Shown here piece after piece: positions 18,588 through 26,919 of a stretch of DNA of 64,000 bases. The stretch comes from Oscillospiraceae bacterium (GTDB lineage Bacteria > Bacillota > Clostridia > Oscillospirales > Ruminococcaceae). The position numbers were made by a program, and so were the translations under genes. Positions within the stretch are counted from its first letter, which is position 1; each line of letters starts with the position of its first letter. Where the stretch lies: positions 1 to 64,000 of the forward strand of contig JAITFZ010000014.1 in the NCBI GenBank assembly GCA_031280965.1. Direction: 5' to 3'. The notes beneath the pieces are model-generated. The model ran no database searches, was not told the DNA's origin, and worked only from the letters and a program-made list of their open reading frames with translations.

Positions 18588-21086
18588 CTACATGATTGTT
18601 TTTAATTTTGCCAAAGCCTCGTCAACTTTTGAAGCGTCGCCGATTCCCGCCATCGCGCTGTCCGGTCTGCCGCCGCCCCTACCGCCTGTAACAGCGGCAA
18701 TTTCGCGGACTATATTTCCTGCGTTTATACCTTTGGCGACTGCGCTCTTATCACAAATACAGTAGAAGTTGCTCTCGCCCGCAAGCACAGCGACAAAATC
18801 AGCTTTTTCGCTTTTCAGTTTATCACCCGTCTGACGAAGTGCATCGGCGTTTGCGCCCGAAAGCTTCATAACAAGCAATTTAACGCCGTCTTTCTCGCCG
18901 ACTTCCTCAATTTCTGAATTCTGCGCCTGCATTTTCGCGATTTCGGAGTTAAGCCGTGCGATTTCCTTAGAGTGAGCGGAATTAAGCTGTTTTATTTTTT
19001 CTGCCGCTTCGTTTATTTCGTTTTGTTTTGAACTTAAAAGTTCAAGTACGCCTAAGCCTGTTACAGCTTCGATTCTGCGAACACCGGAGGCAATGCTTGA
19101 TTCTGAAATAATTTTAAACAAGCTGACTTCGGCGGTGTTCTTAACGTGACACCCGCCGCATAATTCAACAGAATCGCCTGCTTTCACCACGCGAACGGTA
19201 TCGCCGTATTTTTCTCCGAACAACGCAATGGCACCAATTTTACGCGCTTCGTCAATAGACATTTCGTTTATTTCAACAGTATAGTTTTGCAAAACGGGAA
19301 TATTAACAAGCTCTTCAATACTTTCAATTAAATCGGGGCTTAATGCCTGTCCGTGCGTGAAATCGAACCGACAGCGCTCATCGTCTACATAAGAACCCGC
19401 TTGCTGAACATGGTCGCCGAGAACCCGTTTCAGTGCCTCTTGAAGCAAGTGCGCGGCAGTGTGATTGCGAATAATTGCACTGCGGCGGTTGGCGTCAACC
19501 TCAGCGGTGACTTCCTGCCCTACCGAAAAAGAGTTTGTATCAGCGCATTGACAGAGCATTTGTCCGGTCGGGGCTTTTATTGTATTAATAACATCCGTTT
19601 CGTTTATCCGACCCGTATCTCCGACTTGTCCGCCGCTTTCCGCATAGAACGGCGATTTTTCAAGAATAACAAAATCATTAACAATTGCAAGAATTTTTGT
19701 GGTAATTTGCAATGTGTCATATCCCACGAACTCAACTGTCAATTGTTCATTGTCAAGTGAAAACTGTCCGTCGTCCCAGCCGCCCTTAAATGCTTGGTTT
19801 GCCCTTGCCGTGTCCTTTTGAATCTGCATAAGTTCATTGAACTTAGCCTCACTAAAAGTAAGGTTATTCTCGCTTAGAATTTCCCGTGTTAAATCCACCG
19901 GAAAACCGAAAGTATCGTGCAGTTTGAACACAGTTTCGCCGTCGATTGTGCCGCTTGCGGCTTTGATTGCTTGCTCAAGAAGTTCCAAGCCTTTCTCTAC
20001 AGTTTTGGCGAAGCTCTCTTCCTCGGTTTTAATCGTATTTTTTATATACCCGCGCTTTTCGGAAAGTTCGGGGTAGGCGGAAAGATTCTCGTCTATGACA
20101 GTATCGCAGACCTCGTAAAGGAATGGCTTCTCATAACCGAGCAGACGTCCGTGACGCGCCGCCCGCCTAAGTAATCTGCGAAGCACATACCCCCGCCCTT
20201 CGTTGGACGGCAGAACGCCGTCGCCAATCATAAAAACAGTCGAGCGAATATGGTCGGTGATGATTCTGATTGAAACATCTTCTTTCGGGTTGGTTTTGTA
20301 GGTTTTAGCGGTAATTTCGCAGACTTTTTGCATTATATTACGCATGGTGTCAACTTCAAACAAGTTATCCACACCCTGCATTACACACGCGAGCCGTTCA
20401 AGACCCATGCCGGTGTCGATGTTTTTGGAAGCGAGGGGGGTATAATTGCCCTTGCCGTCGCTGTCGAACTGCGTAAAGACTAAATTCCACACTTCTATAT
20501 AGCGGTCGCAGTCACAGCCGACTTTGCAACCGGCTTCTTTACAGCCGTGAGCCGCGCCGCGGTCGAAGTAAATTTCCGAACAAGGCCCGCAAGGTCCGCT
20601 TCCGTGTTCCCAAAAATTATCAGCTTTCCCGAATTTCACAATCCGCTTCGGCTTAACGCCGACTTCCTTAGTCCAAATTTCCGCCGCCTCGTCATCCTCC
20701 TCGAAAACGCTGACCCAAAGCAGTTCTTCCGGGATTTCAAGCACTTTCGTGAAATATTCCCACGCCCAAGCGCAGGCTTCTTTCTTAAAATAGTCGCCGA
20801 ACGAAAAGTTTCCGAGCATTTCAAAATAAGTTCCGTGCCGCGAAGTGAAGCCGACGTTTTCAATATCGGGTGTACGAATGCACTTTTGGCAGGAAGCGGC
20901 GCGTCTTTGCGGCGGTTCCTCAAGCCCCTGAAAATATTTTTTAAGCGGGGTCATACCCGCGTTAATCAGCAGTATGGAGTTGTCGTCCTTCGGAATAAGC
21001 GGCGCGCTTTGCAATCTCAGGTGTTCCTTACCCTCAAAGAAAGCAAGATAGCTTTCTCTAAGTTCGTTTAAACCTGTCCATTTCAT
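18588..21086 (-). CDS. alaS: Alanyl-tRNA synthetase
   Basis: 832 aa, slightly shorter than the usual 870-880. The class II catalytic domain begins MKWTGLNELRESYLAFFE, with PLIPKDDNSILLINAGM and TFFEMLGNFSFGDYFK-like sequence (TYFEMLGNFSFGDYFKKEA). The editing domain has HTAAHLLQEALKRVLG and the zinc-binding VELCGGCHVKNTAEV. The C-terminal C-Ala part includes a coiled coil (about 675-730) and the GGGGRPDSA-like GGRGGGRPDSAMAG. It heads the minus-strand series alaS-hinT-comEC-holA-rnmV. I see no T-box in the 135 bases upstream. Confidence 0.97.
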   Translation of the reverse strand: MKWTGLNELRESYLAFFEGKEHLRLQSAPLIPKDDNSILLINAGMTPLKKYFQGLEEPPQRRAASCQKCIRTPDIENVGFTSRHGTYFEMLGNFSFGDYFKKEACAWAWEYFTKVLEIPEELLWVSVFEEDDEAAEIWTKEVGVKPKRIVKFGKADNFWEHGSGPCGPCSEIYFDRGAAHGCKEAGCKVGCDCDRYIEVWNLVFTQFDSDGKGNYTPLASKNIDTGMGLERLACVMQGVDNLFEVDTMRNIMQKVCEITAKTYKTNPKEDVSIRIITDHIRSTVFMIGDGVLPSNEGRGYVLRRLLRRAARHGRLLGYEKPFLYEVCDTVIDENLSAYPELSEKRGYIKNTIKTEEESFAKTVEKGLELLEQAIKAASGTIDGETVFKLHDTFGFPVDLTREILSENNLTFSEAKFNELMQIQKDTARANQAFKGGWDDGQFSLDNEQLTVEFVGYDTLQITTKILAIVNDFVILEKSPFYAESGGQVGDTGRINETDVINTIKAPTGQMLCQCADTNSFSVGQEVTAEVDANRRSAIIRNHTAAHLLQEALKRVLGDHVQQAGSYVDDERCRFDFTHGQALSPDLIESIEELVNIPVLQNYTVEINEMSIDEARKIGAIALFGEKYGDTVRVVKAGDSVELCGGCHVKNTAEVSLFKIISESSIASGVRRIEAVTGLGVLELLSSKQNEINEAAEKIKQLNSAHSKEIARLNSEIAKMQAQNSEIEEVGEKDGVKLLVMKLSGANADALRQTGDKLKSEKADFVAVLAGESNFYCICDKSAVAKGINAGNIVREIAAVTGGRGGGRPDSAMAGIGDASKVDEALAKLKTIM

Positions 21087-21221
21087 ATTATTAATGTGTC
21101 CTTTCGTTTTTGCATGATTTTATTTGTTTGGATGTGTAAGTTTTGTTTATAATGTCCCCGGCGTCCCGTTCGCGTTTCGTGTGGTTTTCGGTGCGTCGGG
21201 GATGCCGCACCCCGCAACGTT

Positions 21222-21980
21222 TTACCTGTCTTTAAAAATCAAATTCAATACCGCTATTATAATCGGTTGGTGGAGCAGATAAATCCAAATCGTATATCGT
21301 CCCGTCGCCGCAAAGAAACGCACACGGGTTTTATAGAACCAGCGCGGAAGCGCGTTGTCACGGGCATAAACCCCGAAGAAGCTACCCGCCGCAAATATAC
21401 AGAACCACGGAATGAGCGGGAAGTAGTCAGCATATTTCGTCTGCGGATGGCTGAAGCCGAACGGGAAGAGTACACCTGTGTTGTACATGATTTCCGGCGG
21501 GTTGTATGTTATCAGCCCGTTGAAGCCGATGTAGCCGTCCGGATTGCCGTACGGTACGTTATAAAGCGCGAAGAATAGAACGCCGAACAGAATTAGTCCC
21601 GCGATAGGCGGAACAAAATCGAAAAACCGCTCAGTCAGCGCGTATATAATCATGCTTATGCCAAGCATATGAAGTATTCCGAAGTGAATCATGTAGCTCG
21701 GCTGTGCGAACGCCACAATATAGGTAATAAGCATACCGAGAAAGAAGCACTGTATACCGCGTTTCAGGTTATTACGCGAAAAGCGGCAGACGCATCCGGA
21801 GATGAAAATAAAAATACCGGCGAAAATGTTACGGATTATGTCGAACCAGTCCTCAAAGAATATAGGTACATCAACCTCGTAGAAGTTATTTAAGCTGAAC
21901 ATAAAGTGATAGACTACCATGCAAATAATTGCAAAGCCGCGGATTTCGTCCAGTAAACCTATTCGTTTAGTTTCTCTCAT
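21222..21980 (-). CDS. DUF1624 heparan-alpha-glucosaminide N-acetyltransferase-like membrane protein
   Basis: 252 aa with about seven membrane segments. It begins RIGLLDEIRGFAIICMVVYH, the hallmark DE-x-RG-x-A start of the DUF1624 / acyltransferase_3-like group, and later has GRYTIWIYLLHQP. Members move acetyl groups across membranes onto sugars, but the substrate here is unknown. The ATG at 21980 is chosen because AAAGGGC precedes it; a further ATG in frame (22007) has none. The 135 bases between its end and alaS contain GC-rich partly paired sequence (21152-21198) without a clear T run, so I call no terminator there. Confidence 0.82.
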   Translation of the reverse strand: MRETKRIGLLDEIRGFAIICMVVYHFMFSLNNFYEVDVPIFFEDWFDIIRNIFAGIFIFISGCVCRFSRNNLKRGIQCFFLGMLITYIVAFAQPSYMIHFGILHMLGISMIIYALTERFFDFVPPIAGLILFGVLFFALYNVPYGNPDGYIGFNGLITYNPPEIMYNTGVLFPFGFSHPQTKYADYFPLIPWFCIFAAGSFFGVYARDNALPRWFYKTRVRFFAATGRYTIWIYLLHQPIIIAVLNLIFKDR

Positions 21981-22081
21981 GTGCTTAGCCCTTTCGTACC
22001 ACTGCATAAAGGATAGTACAATCCATATTTATTTTAGTATACCTTATTTTAGATATAAATGTCAATAATTTTTTATAAAAA

Positions 22082-22117
22082 GTGAACGGACCCGGCGCAC
22101 TGCGCTAAGCCCGTTTT
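22082..22117 (-). terminator. Probable terminator after the Ig-like lipoprotein
   Basis: On the minus strand ACGGGC and GTCCGT pair around an inner GCGC/GCGC hairpin, followed by TTCACTTTTTATAAAAAA. The stem has a bulge. Confidence 0.5.
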
Positions 22118-22120
22118 TAT

Positions 22121-22642
22121 TTATTTCTCTTCTTCAAGTACCGTAAACTCTGTTGCCGTCACTAACCACTCGCCCTCTTCAGAGAAAATATCTTTCTCGA
22201 TTCTGTAAAAACCCGCATCAAGCTCCCCGAAGAAATGCCCTATATCAATACTGCCGTTATTGACGGAACCCGGCACGAGAATAATTCCAATGTCGTTCCA
22301 GCCCGCTCCCGTATTCATATCAACATACTCCCAACCGCTGTCTTCGTGCCTAAAAAGCATAAAATCCTCGCCATAGGTAAATTCTAAAGTTGTGTTATTG
22401 GTTATTTCATAATCAAGCCAGCTTGTCGCAGTTGTCACATTCATTGTCCTGATACGGAAAAACACCTCGGATGGCGTAAGTTCTCTCGGCTCGTCAGCAA
22501 AACTGCCGCTGTTTGCCGGAAGCGCGGGATTGTCCGATTCGGCTGATGAAGCCCCGGGCATGTCCGGCATTTTCAAGGCACAACCCGAAATAAGCAGTGC
22601 CGTTACTAATAAAAAAGCAATAATTCCCCTTTTCATAATCAT
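22121..22642 (-). CDS. Lipoprotein with bacterial Ig-like domain
   Basis: 173 aa. A lipoprotein signal peptide ends in the lipobox LISGC at about residue 21. A short Ser/Pro/Ala-rich spacer follows. The rest (about 65-170) resembles the small immunoglobulin-like domain found in many Firmicutes lipoproteins (DYEITNNTTLEFTYGEDFML ... GWNDIGIILVPGS ... GFYRIEKDIFSEEGEWLV). The function is unknown; it is likely attached to the outer face of the membrane. AAAGGA lies 5 bases before the ATG. It is transcribed away from ymdB. Confidence 0.75.
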   Translation of the reverse strand: MIMKRGIIAFLLVTALLISGCALKMPDMPGASSAESDNPALPANSGSFADEPRELTPSEVFFRIRTMNVTTATSWLDYEITNNTTLEFTYGEDFMLFRHEDSGWEYVDMNTGAGWNDIGIILVPGSVNNGSIDIGHFFGELDAGFYRIEKDIFSEEGEWLVTATEFTVLEEEK

Positions 22643-22714
22643 CTTATTCCTTTCGTTTATAACTTGTCCTTTTTAACGTTATGCACTTTTCTAATTATAT
22701 AGAACCTTTAATGT

Positions 22715-22743
22715 TTGACATTACATTATAAATATGTTAATAT
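22715..22743 (+). promoter_or_regulatory. Sigma-A type promoter of ymdB-spoVS
   Basis: TTGACA (22715-22720), 17 bases, TAATAT (22738-22743), 32 bases before the ymdB start. Confidence 0.65.
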
Positions 22744-22775
22744 AAATGAAAAGCAATAGAAAGTAAATTAAGGTT

Positions 22776-23555
22776 ATGAAAATTCTTTTTATCGGTGATG
22801 TTGTAGGGCAGGATACATGTACGGTTCTTGGTTCATTTCTGCCGAGTTTAAAACGCGAGCTTGAAATTAAGAATGGTATTGTTATTATAAACGGCGAAAA
22901 CTCGGCTGACGGGAACGGCATGACGCCTTATTCCGCCAATCTGCTTTTTAAGGCGGGTGCAGACGTAATTACCTCGGGTAATCATTGCTTCAAACGGCAG
23001 GAAGCGGACAGCATGTACCGCGAGAACCCTTTCGTGTTGCGTCCCGCGAATTACGGCGGCAGTGCGCCCGGAAAAGGTGTCTGCCTGATTGACAGAGGAG
23101 GTTTTTCGGCGGCTGTAATTAATCTTGCGGGAATCAGCTTCATGCTTCCGGCTGATAATCCCTTTAAATGCATTGACGATATATTGAAAGATACAGGCAC
23201 CAAAAATATAATCGTGGACTTCCACGCGGAAGCGACCGCCGAGAAAAAAGCCATGAGTTTTTACCTCGCCGGCAGAGCAAGCGCGGTAATCGGCACTCAT
23301 ACGCATATTCAAACGGCGGACGAGCAGATTATAAATGAACACACAGCATACATTACCGATGTCGGCATGACCGGCGCGAATGATTCGGTGCTGGGAATTG
23401 AAAAAGATGTTATAATTGAAAGGTTCTTGTGCTATTACCCCAAAAAATACGCGCTTGCCGGGGGTGTTTACAGCATTAATGCAGTTATTATTGATATTGA
23501 CGAAAAAAGCGGAAAGGCGCAGTCGATATCCCGAATAAACCAAGTCATGAGGTAG
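22776..23555 (+). CDS. ymdB: YmdB-family metallophosphoesterase
   Basis: 259 aa, normal length (TIGR00282 family). Metal-ligand motifs are readable: FIGDVVGQ, INGENSADG, TSGNHCF, VDFHAEAT and IGTHTHIQTAD. The family hydrolyses 2',3'-cyclic nucleotides and affects biofilm and sporulation in Bacillus. In Bacillus it lies next to spoVS and rny; here spoVS follows after 12 bases, while rny is not in this window. It has its own sigma-A promoter. Confidence 0.95.
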   Translation: MKILFIGDVVGQDTCTVLGSFLPSLKRELEIKNGIVIINGENSADGNGMTPYSANLLFKAGADVITSGNHCFKRQEADSMYRENPFVLRPANYGGSAPGKGVCLIDRGGFSAAVINLAGISFMLPADNPFKCIDDILKDTGTKNIIVDFHAEATAEKKAMSFYLAGRASAVIGTHTHIQTADEQIINEHTAYITDVGMTGANDSVLGIEKDVIIERFLCYYPKKYALAGGVYSINAVIIDIDEKSGKAQSISRINQVMR

Positions 23556-23567
23556 GAGGAGACATCC

Positions 23568-23840
23568 ATGGAATTAATCAAGGTATCAGCGCGTTCGGTA
23601 CCAAAACTCGTTGCAGGTGCAATCGCGGCAGTGGTCAGAGAGAAAAAAATCGTTGAAATTCAGGCAGTGGGAGCGGGCGCAATCAACCAGGCGGTTAAAT
23701 CAATCGCAATTGCGCGGATTTATACCTCGGAAGAGGGATTGAACCTAATCTGCAAGCCCGCTTTCACCAATGTAGACATCGACGGGACAGAAAAAACCGC
23801 AATTCAGTTCATAACCGAAGTACTTCCGATAGCTAATTAG
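23568..23840 (+). CDS. spoVS: Stage V sporulation protein S
   Basis: 90 aa and highly conserved: ISARSVPKLVAGAIA-like sequence (VSARSVPKLVAGAIA), then EIQAVGAGAINQAVKSIAIA and CKPAFTNVDIDGTEKTAIQF. It is an Alba-fold protein needed for spore coat assembly and late sporulation in Bacillus. It is co-transcribed with ymdB, with AGGAGGAGACATCC before the start. It ends 9 bases from the end of convergent sigE. Confidence 0.97.
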   Translation: MELIKVSARSVPKLVAGAIAAVVREKKIVEIQAVGAGAINQAVKSIAIARIYTSEEGLNLICKPAFTNVDIDGTEKTAIQFITEVLPIAN

Positions 23841-23849
23841 TGTTGGTTG

Positions 23850-24566
23850 TCAGCTGCATAATCTCTCAAGCTCTTTTCTGAGCCGTTTAATTATACGCTT
23901 TTCAAGACGCGAGATGTAGCTTTGTGAAATACCTATAGAATCCGCGACTTCCTTTTGAGTGCGCTCGTTACCGTCAATAAGCCCGAAACGCATCTCCATG
24001 ATTTGCTTTTCACGGGTTCCGAGACGCCCGATTGCCGAAAGCAGCAGGTCACGCTCAACTTCGTTTTCTATATTAACATTAACAATATCGTTATCGGTGC
24101 CGAGTACATCGGAAAGCAGCAGCTCGTTCCCGTCCCAGTCGATGTTGAGCGGCTCGTCAATGGAAATCTCATATTTCTGTGAGCCTGTTTTGCGTAAAAA
24201 CATAAGAATCTCGTTTTCGATACAGCGGGAGGCATAAGTTGCGAGCTTTATGTTTTTCCCCGGACTGAAGGTATTGACGGCTTTTATAAGTCCGATTGTA
24301 CCTATAGAAATTAAGTCTTCAATACCAATACCCGTGGATTCAAACTTTTTCGCAATATAAACCACAAGTCTTAAATTATGCACGATGAGCGTTTCGCGTG
24401 CGGTGTTAAAGTCAGTTTCAAGCTGACGGAACGCAACTTCCTCCTCCTCTCTTGTCAAAGGCGGGGGCAGGGATTCTGCGCCGTTTATGTACAGGACACC
24501 GTTCGTTTCCTTTGTTGTTTTGATTTTGCAGATTAGATGCTGCAAAACCGTCTGTAAATCGTTCAT
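23850..24566 (-). CDS. sigE: RNA polymerase sporulation sigma factor E (pro-sigma-E)
   Basis: 238 aa. The first 27 or so residues form the pro-sequence, with [14 protein letters not shown] around the expected processing site. Region 2 is clear ([54 protein letters not shown]). Region 4 has [15 protein letters not shown] and the helix-turn-helix [20 protein letters not shown]. It controls mother-cell gene expression early in sporulation. It follows spoIIGA, its processing protease, after 31 bases, as in Bacillus and Clostridium. Confidence 0.97.
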   Translation of the reverse strand: MNDLQTVLQHLICKIKTTKETNGVLYINGAESLPPPLTREEEEVAFRQLETDFNTARETLIVHNLRLVVYIAKKFESTGIGIEDLISIGTIGLIKAVNTFSPGKNIKLATYASRCIENEILMFLRKTGSQKYEISIDEPLNIDWDGNELLLSDVLGTDNDIVNVNIENEVERDLLLSAIGRLGTREKQIMEMRFGLIDGNERTQKEVADSIGISQSYISRLEKRIIKRLRKELERLCS

Positions 24567-24597
24567 TTTTACTCACTGTCCTTTCTGTATGGCTTTT

Positions 24598-25434
24598 TTA
24601 AATTAACAATTTCGGATTAAAGATGGCGTTAACGCCGTTTTTATTTATGCCGTCTTTTGATATGCCAATCATCGCGTCTACCTGCTTTCTGTCAATGGTA
24701 ACACTGTCGGGCTTGAAAACCGGGAGCAACCCGCCGCCGTTAATAGTGGAATACGGCAGTAAACGCAGACCCTTTACAAGTTCATGACCGCTCATATCAA
24801 GCGCGGGAAATAAATCCGCGCAGGCGTTTTTATCACAGATAATAACAGGACAACCGGTGAAAAAGTCCGTTAAAGTGTTCCCCGAATCAGCGAATGCGCT
24901 CAGGTTCCGGCTTTCGCCTTTATATTTGAAATCAACCGCATAAATCCTGTCGGCGTTGAACTTTACGTCTAAGAAATATCGAAGAAAGCGGATTAAAAAA
25001 TACGCCGCCGCCGTAAAGAATAACATTGCTAAAAACGAGATGTCGAAATAAACCACGCCGTTGCTGTAAACCATGCCGAGCGGCGACACAAAAAGACTTA
25101 AAGCAAGCATAACCCCGGCAAACAGCACATTTATAACAAAAAAAACAAGCGCGTTTTTAAGAAACTTGTGACCGCCGAAAGCAATCAGCACCAAAGCCGC
25201 GCCAATCAGCAGTTTTATTGCCGCGTTAAAAAGCACCGGCAATTCGGGGAGCAAAATTACAAGCGAAGAAAGCCCGCCCGCCGCCGCACTTAAAACACAG
25301 CGCGCCGTGCTTATTTTCCTGTGGAGAAAGGCTCCGCATGCCTTAACCAGGAAAAAGTTCACATAAAGATTAATTATGACCAGTGTATCTATGTAAATGA
25401 TGTTTGGGTAGAACATAAGTTCATTATAAAACAT
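24598..25434 (-). CDS. spoIIGA: Sigma-E processing peptidase SpoIIGA
   Basis: 278 aa. Five membrane segments fill the N-terminal half (about 1-150). The C-terminal domain has the aspartic protease motif FADSGNTLTDFFTG and VIICD, and ends with the substrate-interacting part LLPYSTINGGGLLPVF. It cleaves the pro-sequence of sigma-E at the septum after a forespore signal. The start is uncertain: ATG codons at 25434 and 25416 are both in frame and neither has a good ribosome binding site. A TGCCGAA core of a Spo0A box lies upstream (see separate entry). Confidence 0.93.
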   Translation of the reverse strand: MFYNELMFYPNIIYIDTLVIINLYVNFFLVKACGAFLHRKISTARCVLSAAAGGLSSLVILLPELPVLFNAAIKLLIGAALVLIAFGGHKFLKNALVFFVINVLFAGVMLALSLFVSPLGMVYSNGVVYFDISFLAMLFFTAAAYFLIRFLRYFLDVKFNADRIYAVDFKYKGESRNLSAFADSGNTLTDFFTGCPVIICDKNACADLFPALDMSGHELVKGLRLLPYSTINGGGLLPVFKPDSVTIDRKQVDAMIGISKDGINKNGVNAIFNPKLLI

Positions 25435-25448
25435 AGTGTATGAAAAAA

Positions 25449-25498
25449 TTGCCGATATTTGCGGACAAAATATATTTTTTTGCTTGACTTTTTCGGCA
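25449..25498 (-). promoter_or_regulatory. Possible Spo0A-box region upstream of spoIIGA-sigE
   Basis: TGCCGAA (minus strand, 25498-25492) matches the TGNCGAA core of a Spo0A box. TTTGTCCGC and a further TGCCGA-like sequence lie within 45 bases. In Bacillus the spoIIG promoter is activated by Spo0A-P at such boxes. The matches are short, so this is only a candidate. Confidence 0.35.
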
Positions 25499-25544
25499 AT
25501 TTATGTTAAGCTTAAAAAAGATTTTTTTCTGTGAGGTACATACT

Positions 25545-26537
25545 GTGAAAAAATTATTATCTGCTGTTCTTGCCTTATCGCTTGCACTGACTTTCGTTGC
25601 TTGCGGCGAACCTGAACCCGAACTTGAACCACGCGACAGGAGCAATCGTCAGCAGTTAGAGCCACCCTCGAACGAGGAATCAGAATCCGAAACCGAATCA
25701 CGCGGCGGGAACGACCATCAGCAGTCAGAGTCGCCCGAGAATGAGGATTCCGAATTTGGGGTGCCGGACATTCAGCTCGTTCAACCTACAGGACCGCTTG
25801 CCGCTTTTTGGGGAACATATACCAATGGTGATATTAATGTAATTATAGACGGCGATGGCGTAAGAGTGGAAGAGGAAATAAATGAGTCGTTGTTTGAGTA
25901 CAATGTAACCGGCAACACAATAAGCGGAACGATATATCCCGCCGTTTGGGACGCTACAGACGGACAGCAGCACCAGGTTTGGTATTTCACCATGACGGTT
26001 GACGGTGACGTTCTGTATTACCATCGTTTGCTTGAGCTTTCAATTTATTTTGCCGACGGAAGTATGAATTATTTCGACAAGCCCCTGTCCGCAACACTTG
26101 CAAAGGTTGGCGGCAACGTATCGGTCGGCGATTTACCGCCTGCGCAAACTGATTTGCCTCCCGTAACGACCGACCCGGAAACCGCCTCTTCCTCTGCGGT
26201 ACCGGTCGCTGTCTCAATTGATAAATCGGAGTATACAGGGCTCGATTCTATAGTTGTATCAATAACAGGCGTAACACAGGAAATGGTTGAAGCCGGAGCT
26301 CATGTTGCAATAAATATCCCGGAATCGGAGCATTCTTGGGAACCTTATAATATGCAACGGCTTCAGCAAACAGGTGCTTATACTTTTACAATACTTGCAC
26401 CGAATTATATTGATTATTATAAGCTTCGTTTATATAATAACGCATATCGGAGCGATGACTCATTTATTACAAGTGTCGATTTTTCTGTGACACAAACTGT
26501 CGATATACCCCCCAGCGACCGTCCGCGGACGGGATAG
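25545..26537 (+). CDS. Lipoprotein of unknown function
   Basis: 330 aa from the GTG at 25545, chosen because GTGAGG lies before it and the signal peptide starts there (VKKLLSAVLALSLALTFVAC). The lipobox Cys is at about residue 20. An acidic, Gln/Glu/Ser-rich low-complexity region (about 22-70, with EPEPELEP and ESESETESRGG) forms a spacer. A first domain (about 75-185) includes FWGTYTNGDINVIIDGDGV. A second, beta-rich domain (about 225-322) begins VSIDKSEYTGLDSIVVSITG. I do not recognise a family. It is divergent from spoIIGA and ends with a strong terminator. Confidence 0.75.
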   Translation: MKKLLSAVLALSLALTFVACGEPEPELEPRDRSNRQQLEPPSNEESESETESRGGNDHQQSESPENEDSEFGVPDIQLVQPTGPLAAFWGTYTNGDINVIIDGDGVRVEEEINESLFEYNVTGNTISGTIYPAVWDATDGQQHQVWYFTMTVDGDVLYYHRLLELSIYFADGSMNYFDKPLSATLAKVGGNVSVGDLPPAQTDLPPVTTDPETASSSAVPVAVSIDKSEYTGLDSIVVSITGVTQEMVEAGAHVAINIPESEHSWEPYNMQRLQQTGAYTFTILAPNYIDYYKLRLYNNAYRSDDSFITSVDFSVTQTVDIPPSDRPRTG

Positions 26538-26561
26538 TGAAAAACTGTAAATTGATATATA

Positions 26562-26586
26562 AGCGGGGCAAAACCCCCGCTTTTTT
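26562..26586 (+). terminator. Rho-independent terminator after the lipoprotein
   Basis: AGCGGGG (26562-26568), short A-rich loop, CCCCGCT, then six T. Its 3' half begins a 32-bp sequence repeated exactly at 26861-26892. Confidence 0.85.
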
Positions 26587-26605
26587 AATTATACTCTTGA
26601 CAAAT
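26574..26605 (+). repeat. 32-bp direct repeat, copy 1 (terminator arm plus -35 element)
   Basis: Identical to 26861-26892. It contains the 3' arm and T run of a terminator, then AATTATACTC and TTGACAAAT, i.e. the -35 box of the next promoter. Confidence 0.9.
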
Positions 26606-26625
26606 TCGGCAAATATCAGTATAAT
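26597..26625 (+). promoter_or_regulatory. Consensus sigma-A promoter of the 55-aa gene
   Basis: TTGACA (26597-26602), 17 bases, TATAAT (26620-26625); perfect boxes and spacing, 25 bases before the start codon. Confidence 0.85.
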
Positions 26626-26649
26626 AAGATTAACAGGGAGGTGAAATCA

Positions 26650-26817
26650 ATGGCTTTTGAAACCAAAGCTTTTTTATCAACTTTAGCGGATAATATAGCA
26701 AAATCAAAAACGGTCAAGGAAGTGTACATGACTGTCATGAAAGCGGCGAATGTAGAGGGTTTATCGGTTCCAACATATGAAGAGGCAATCAAAGAACTTG
26801 AAGATTCAAGAAGATAA
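26650..26817 (+). CDS. Small protein of 55 aa, unknown function
   Basis: Starts MAFETKAFLSTLADNIAKSK and ends YEEAIKELEDSRR. It is predicted to be almost wholly helical, soluble and without Cys. GGGAGGTG lies before the ATG and a perfect sigma-A promoter lies in front, so the gene is very likely expressed, strongly for its size. It stands alone between two terminators. I do not recognise the family. Confidence 0.75.
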   Translation: MAFETKAFLSTLADNIAKSKTVKEVYMTVMKAANVEGLSVPTYEEAIKELEDSRR

Positions 26818-26838
26818 CAAAAATAACGTCAATAAAAA

Positions 26839-26873
26839 GCAGGGGCGAATTGTGGGCAATCCCCCGCTTTTTT
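26839..26873 (+). terminator. Terminator after the 55-aa gene
   Basis: GCAGGGG (26839-26845) can pair with CCCCCGC (26861-26867) across a loop with one mismatch, followed by six T. The 3' arm and T run belong to the exact 32-bp repeat. Confidence 0.65.
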
Positions 26874-26892
26874 AATTATACTCTTGACAAAT
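26861..26892 (+). repeat. 32-bp direct repeat, copy 2
   Basis: Exact copy of 26574-26605, 287 bases apart. Here it gives the end of the second terminator and the -35 box of the miaB promoter. Confidence 0.9.
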
Positions 26893-26912
26893 CTCTAAAA
26901 AACCTATACAAT
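26884..26912 (+). promoter_or_regulatory. Sigma-A promoter of miaB, suggesting a leaderless message
   Basis: TTGACA (26884-26889), 17 bases, TACAAT (26907-26912). The miaB start codon begins only 7 bases after the -10 box, so transcription would begin at or within a base or two of the ATG. Confidence 0.7.
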
Positions 26913-26919
26913 ATATAGT

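Noticed and set aside
19353..21071. Several plus-strand frames opposite alaS
   Set aside because: They are shadows of the alaS coding frame; alaS is certain.
21087..21221. GC-rich partly paired sequence upstream of alaS as a possible T-box or structured RNA
   Set aside because: No T-box consensus or T run is visible. GGGGATGCCGCA here also occurs (reversed) in repeat E1, but the surrounding sequence does not follow E1/E2, so I did not call a third copy.
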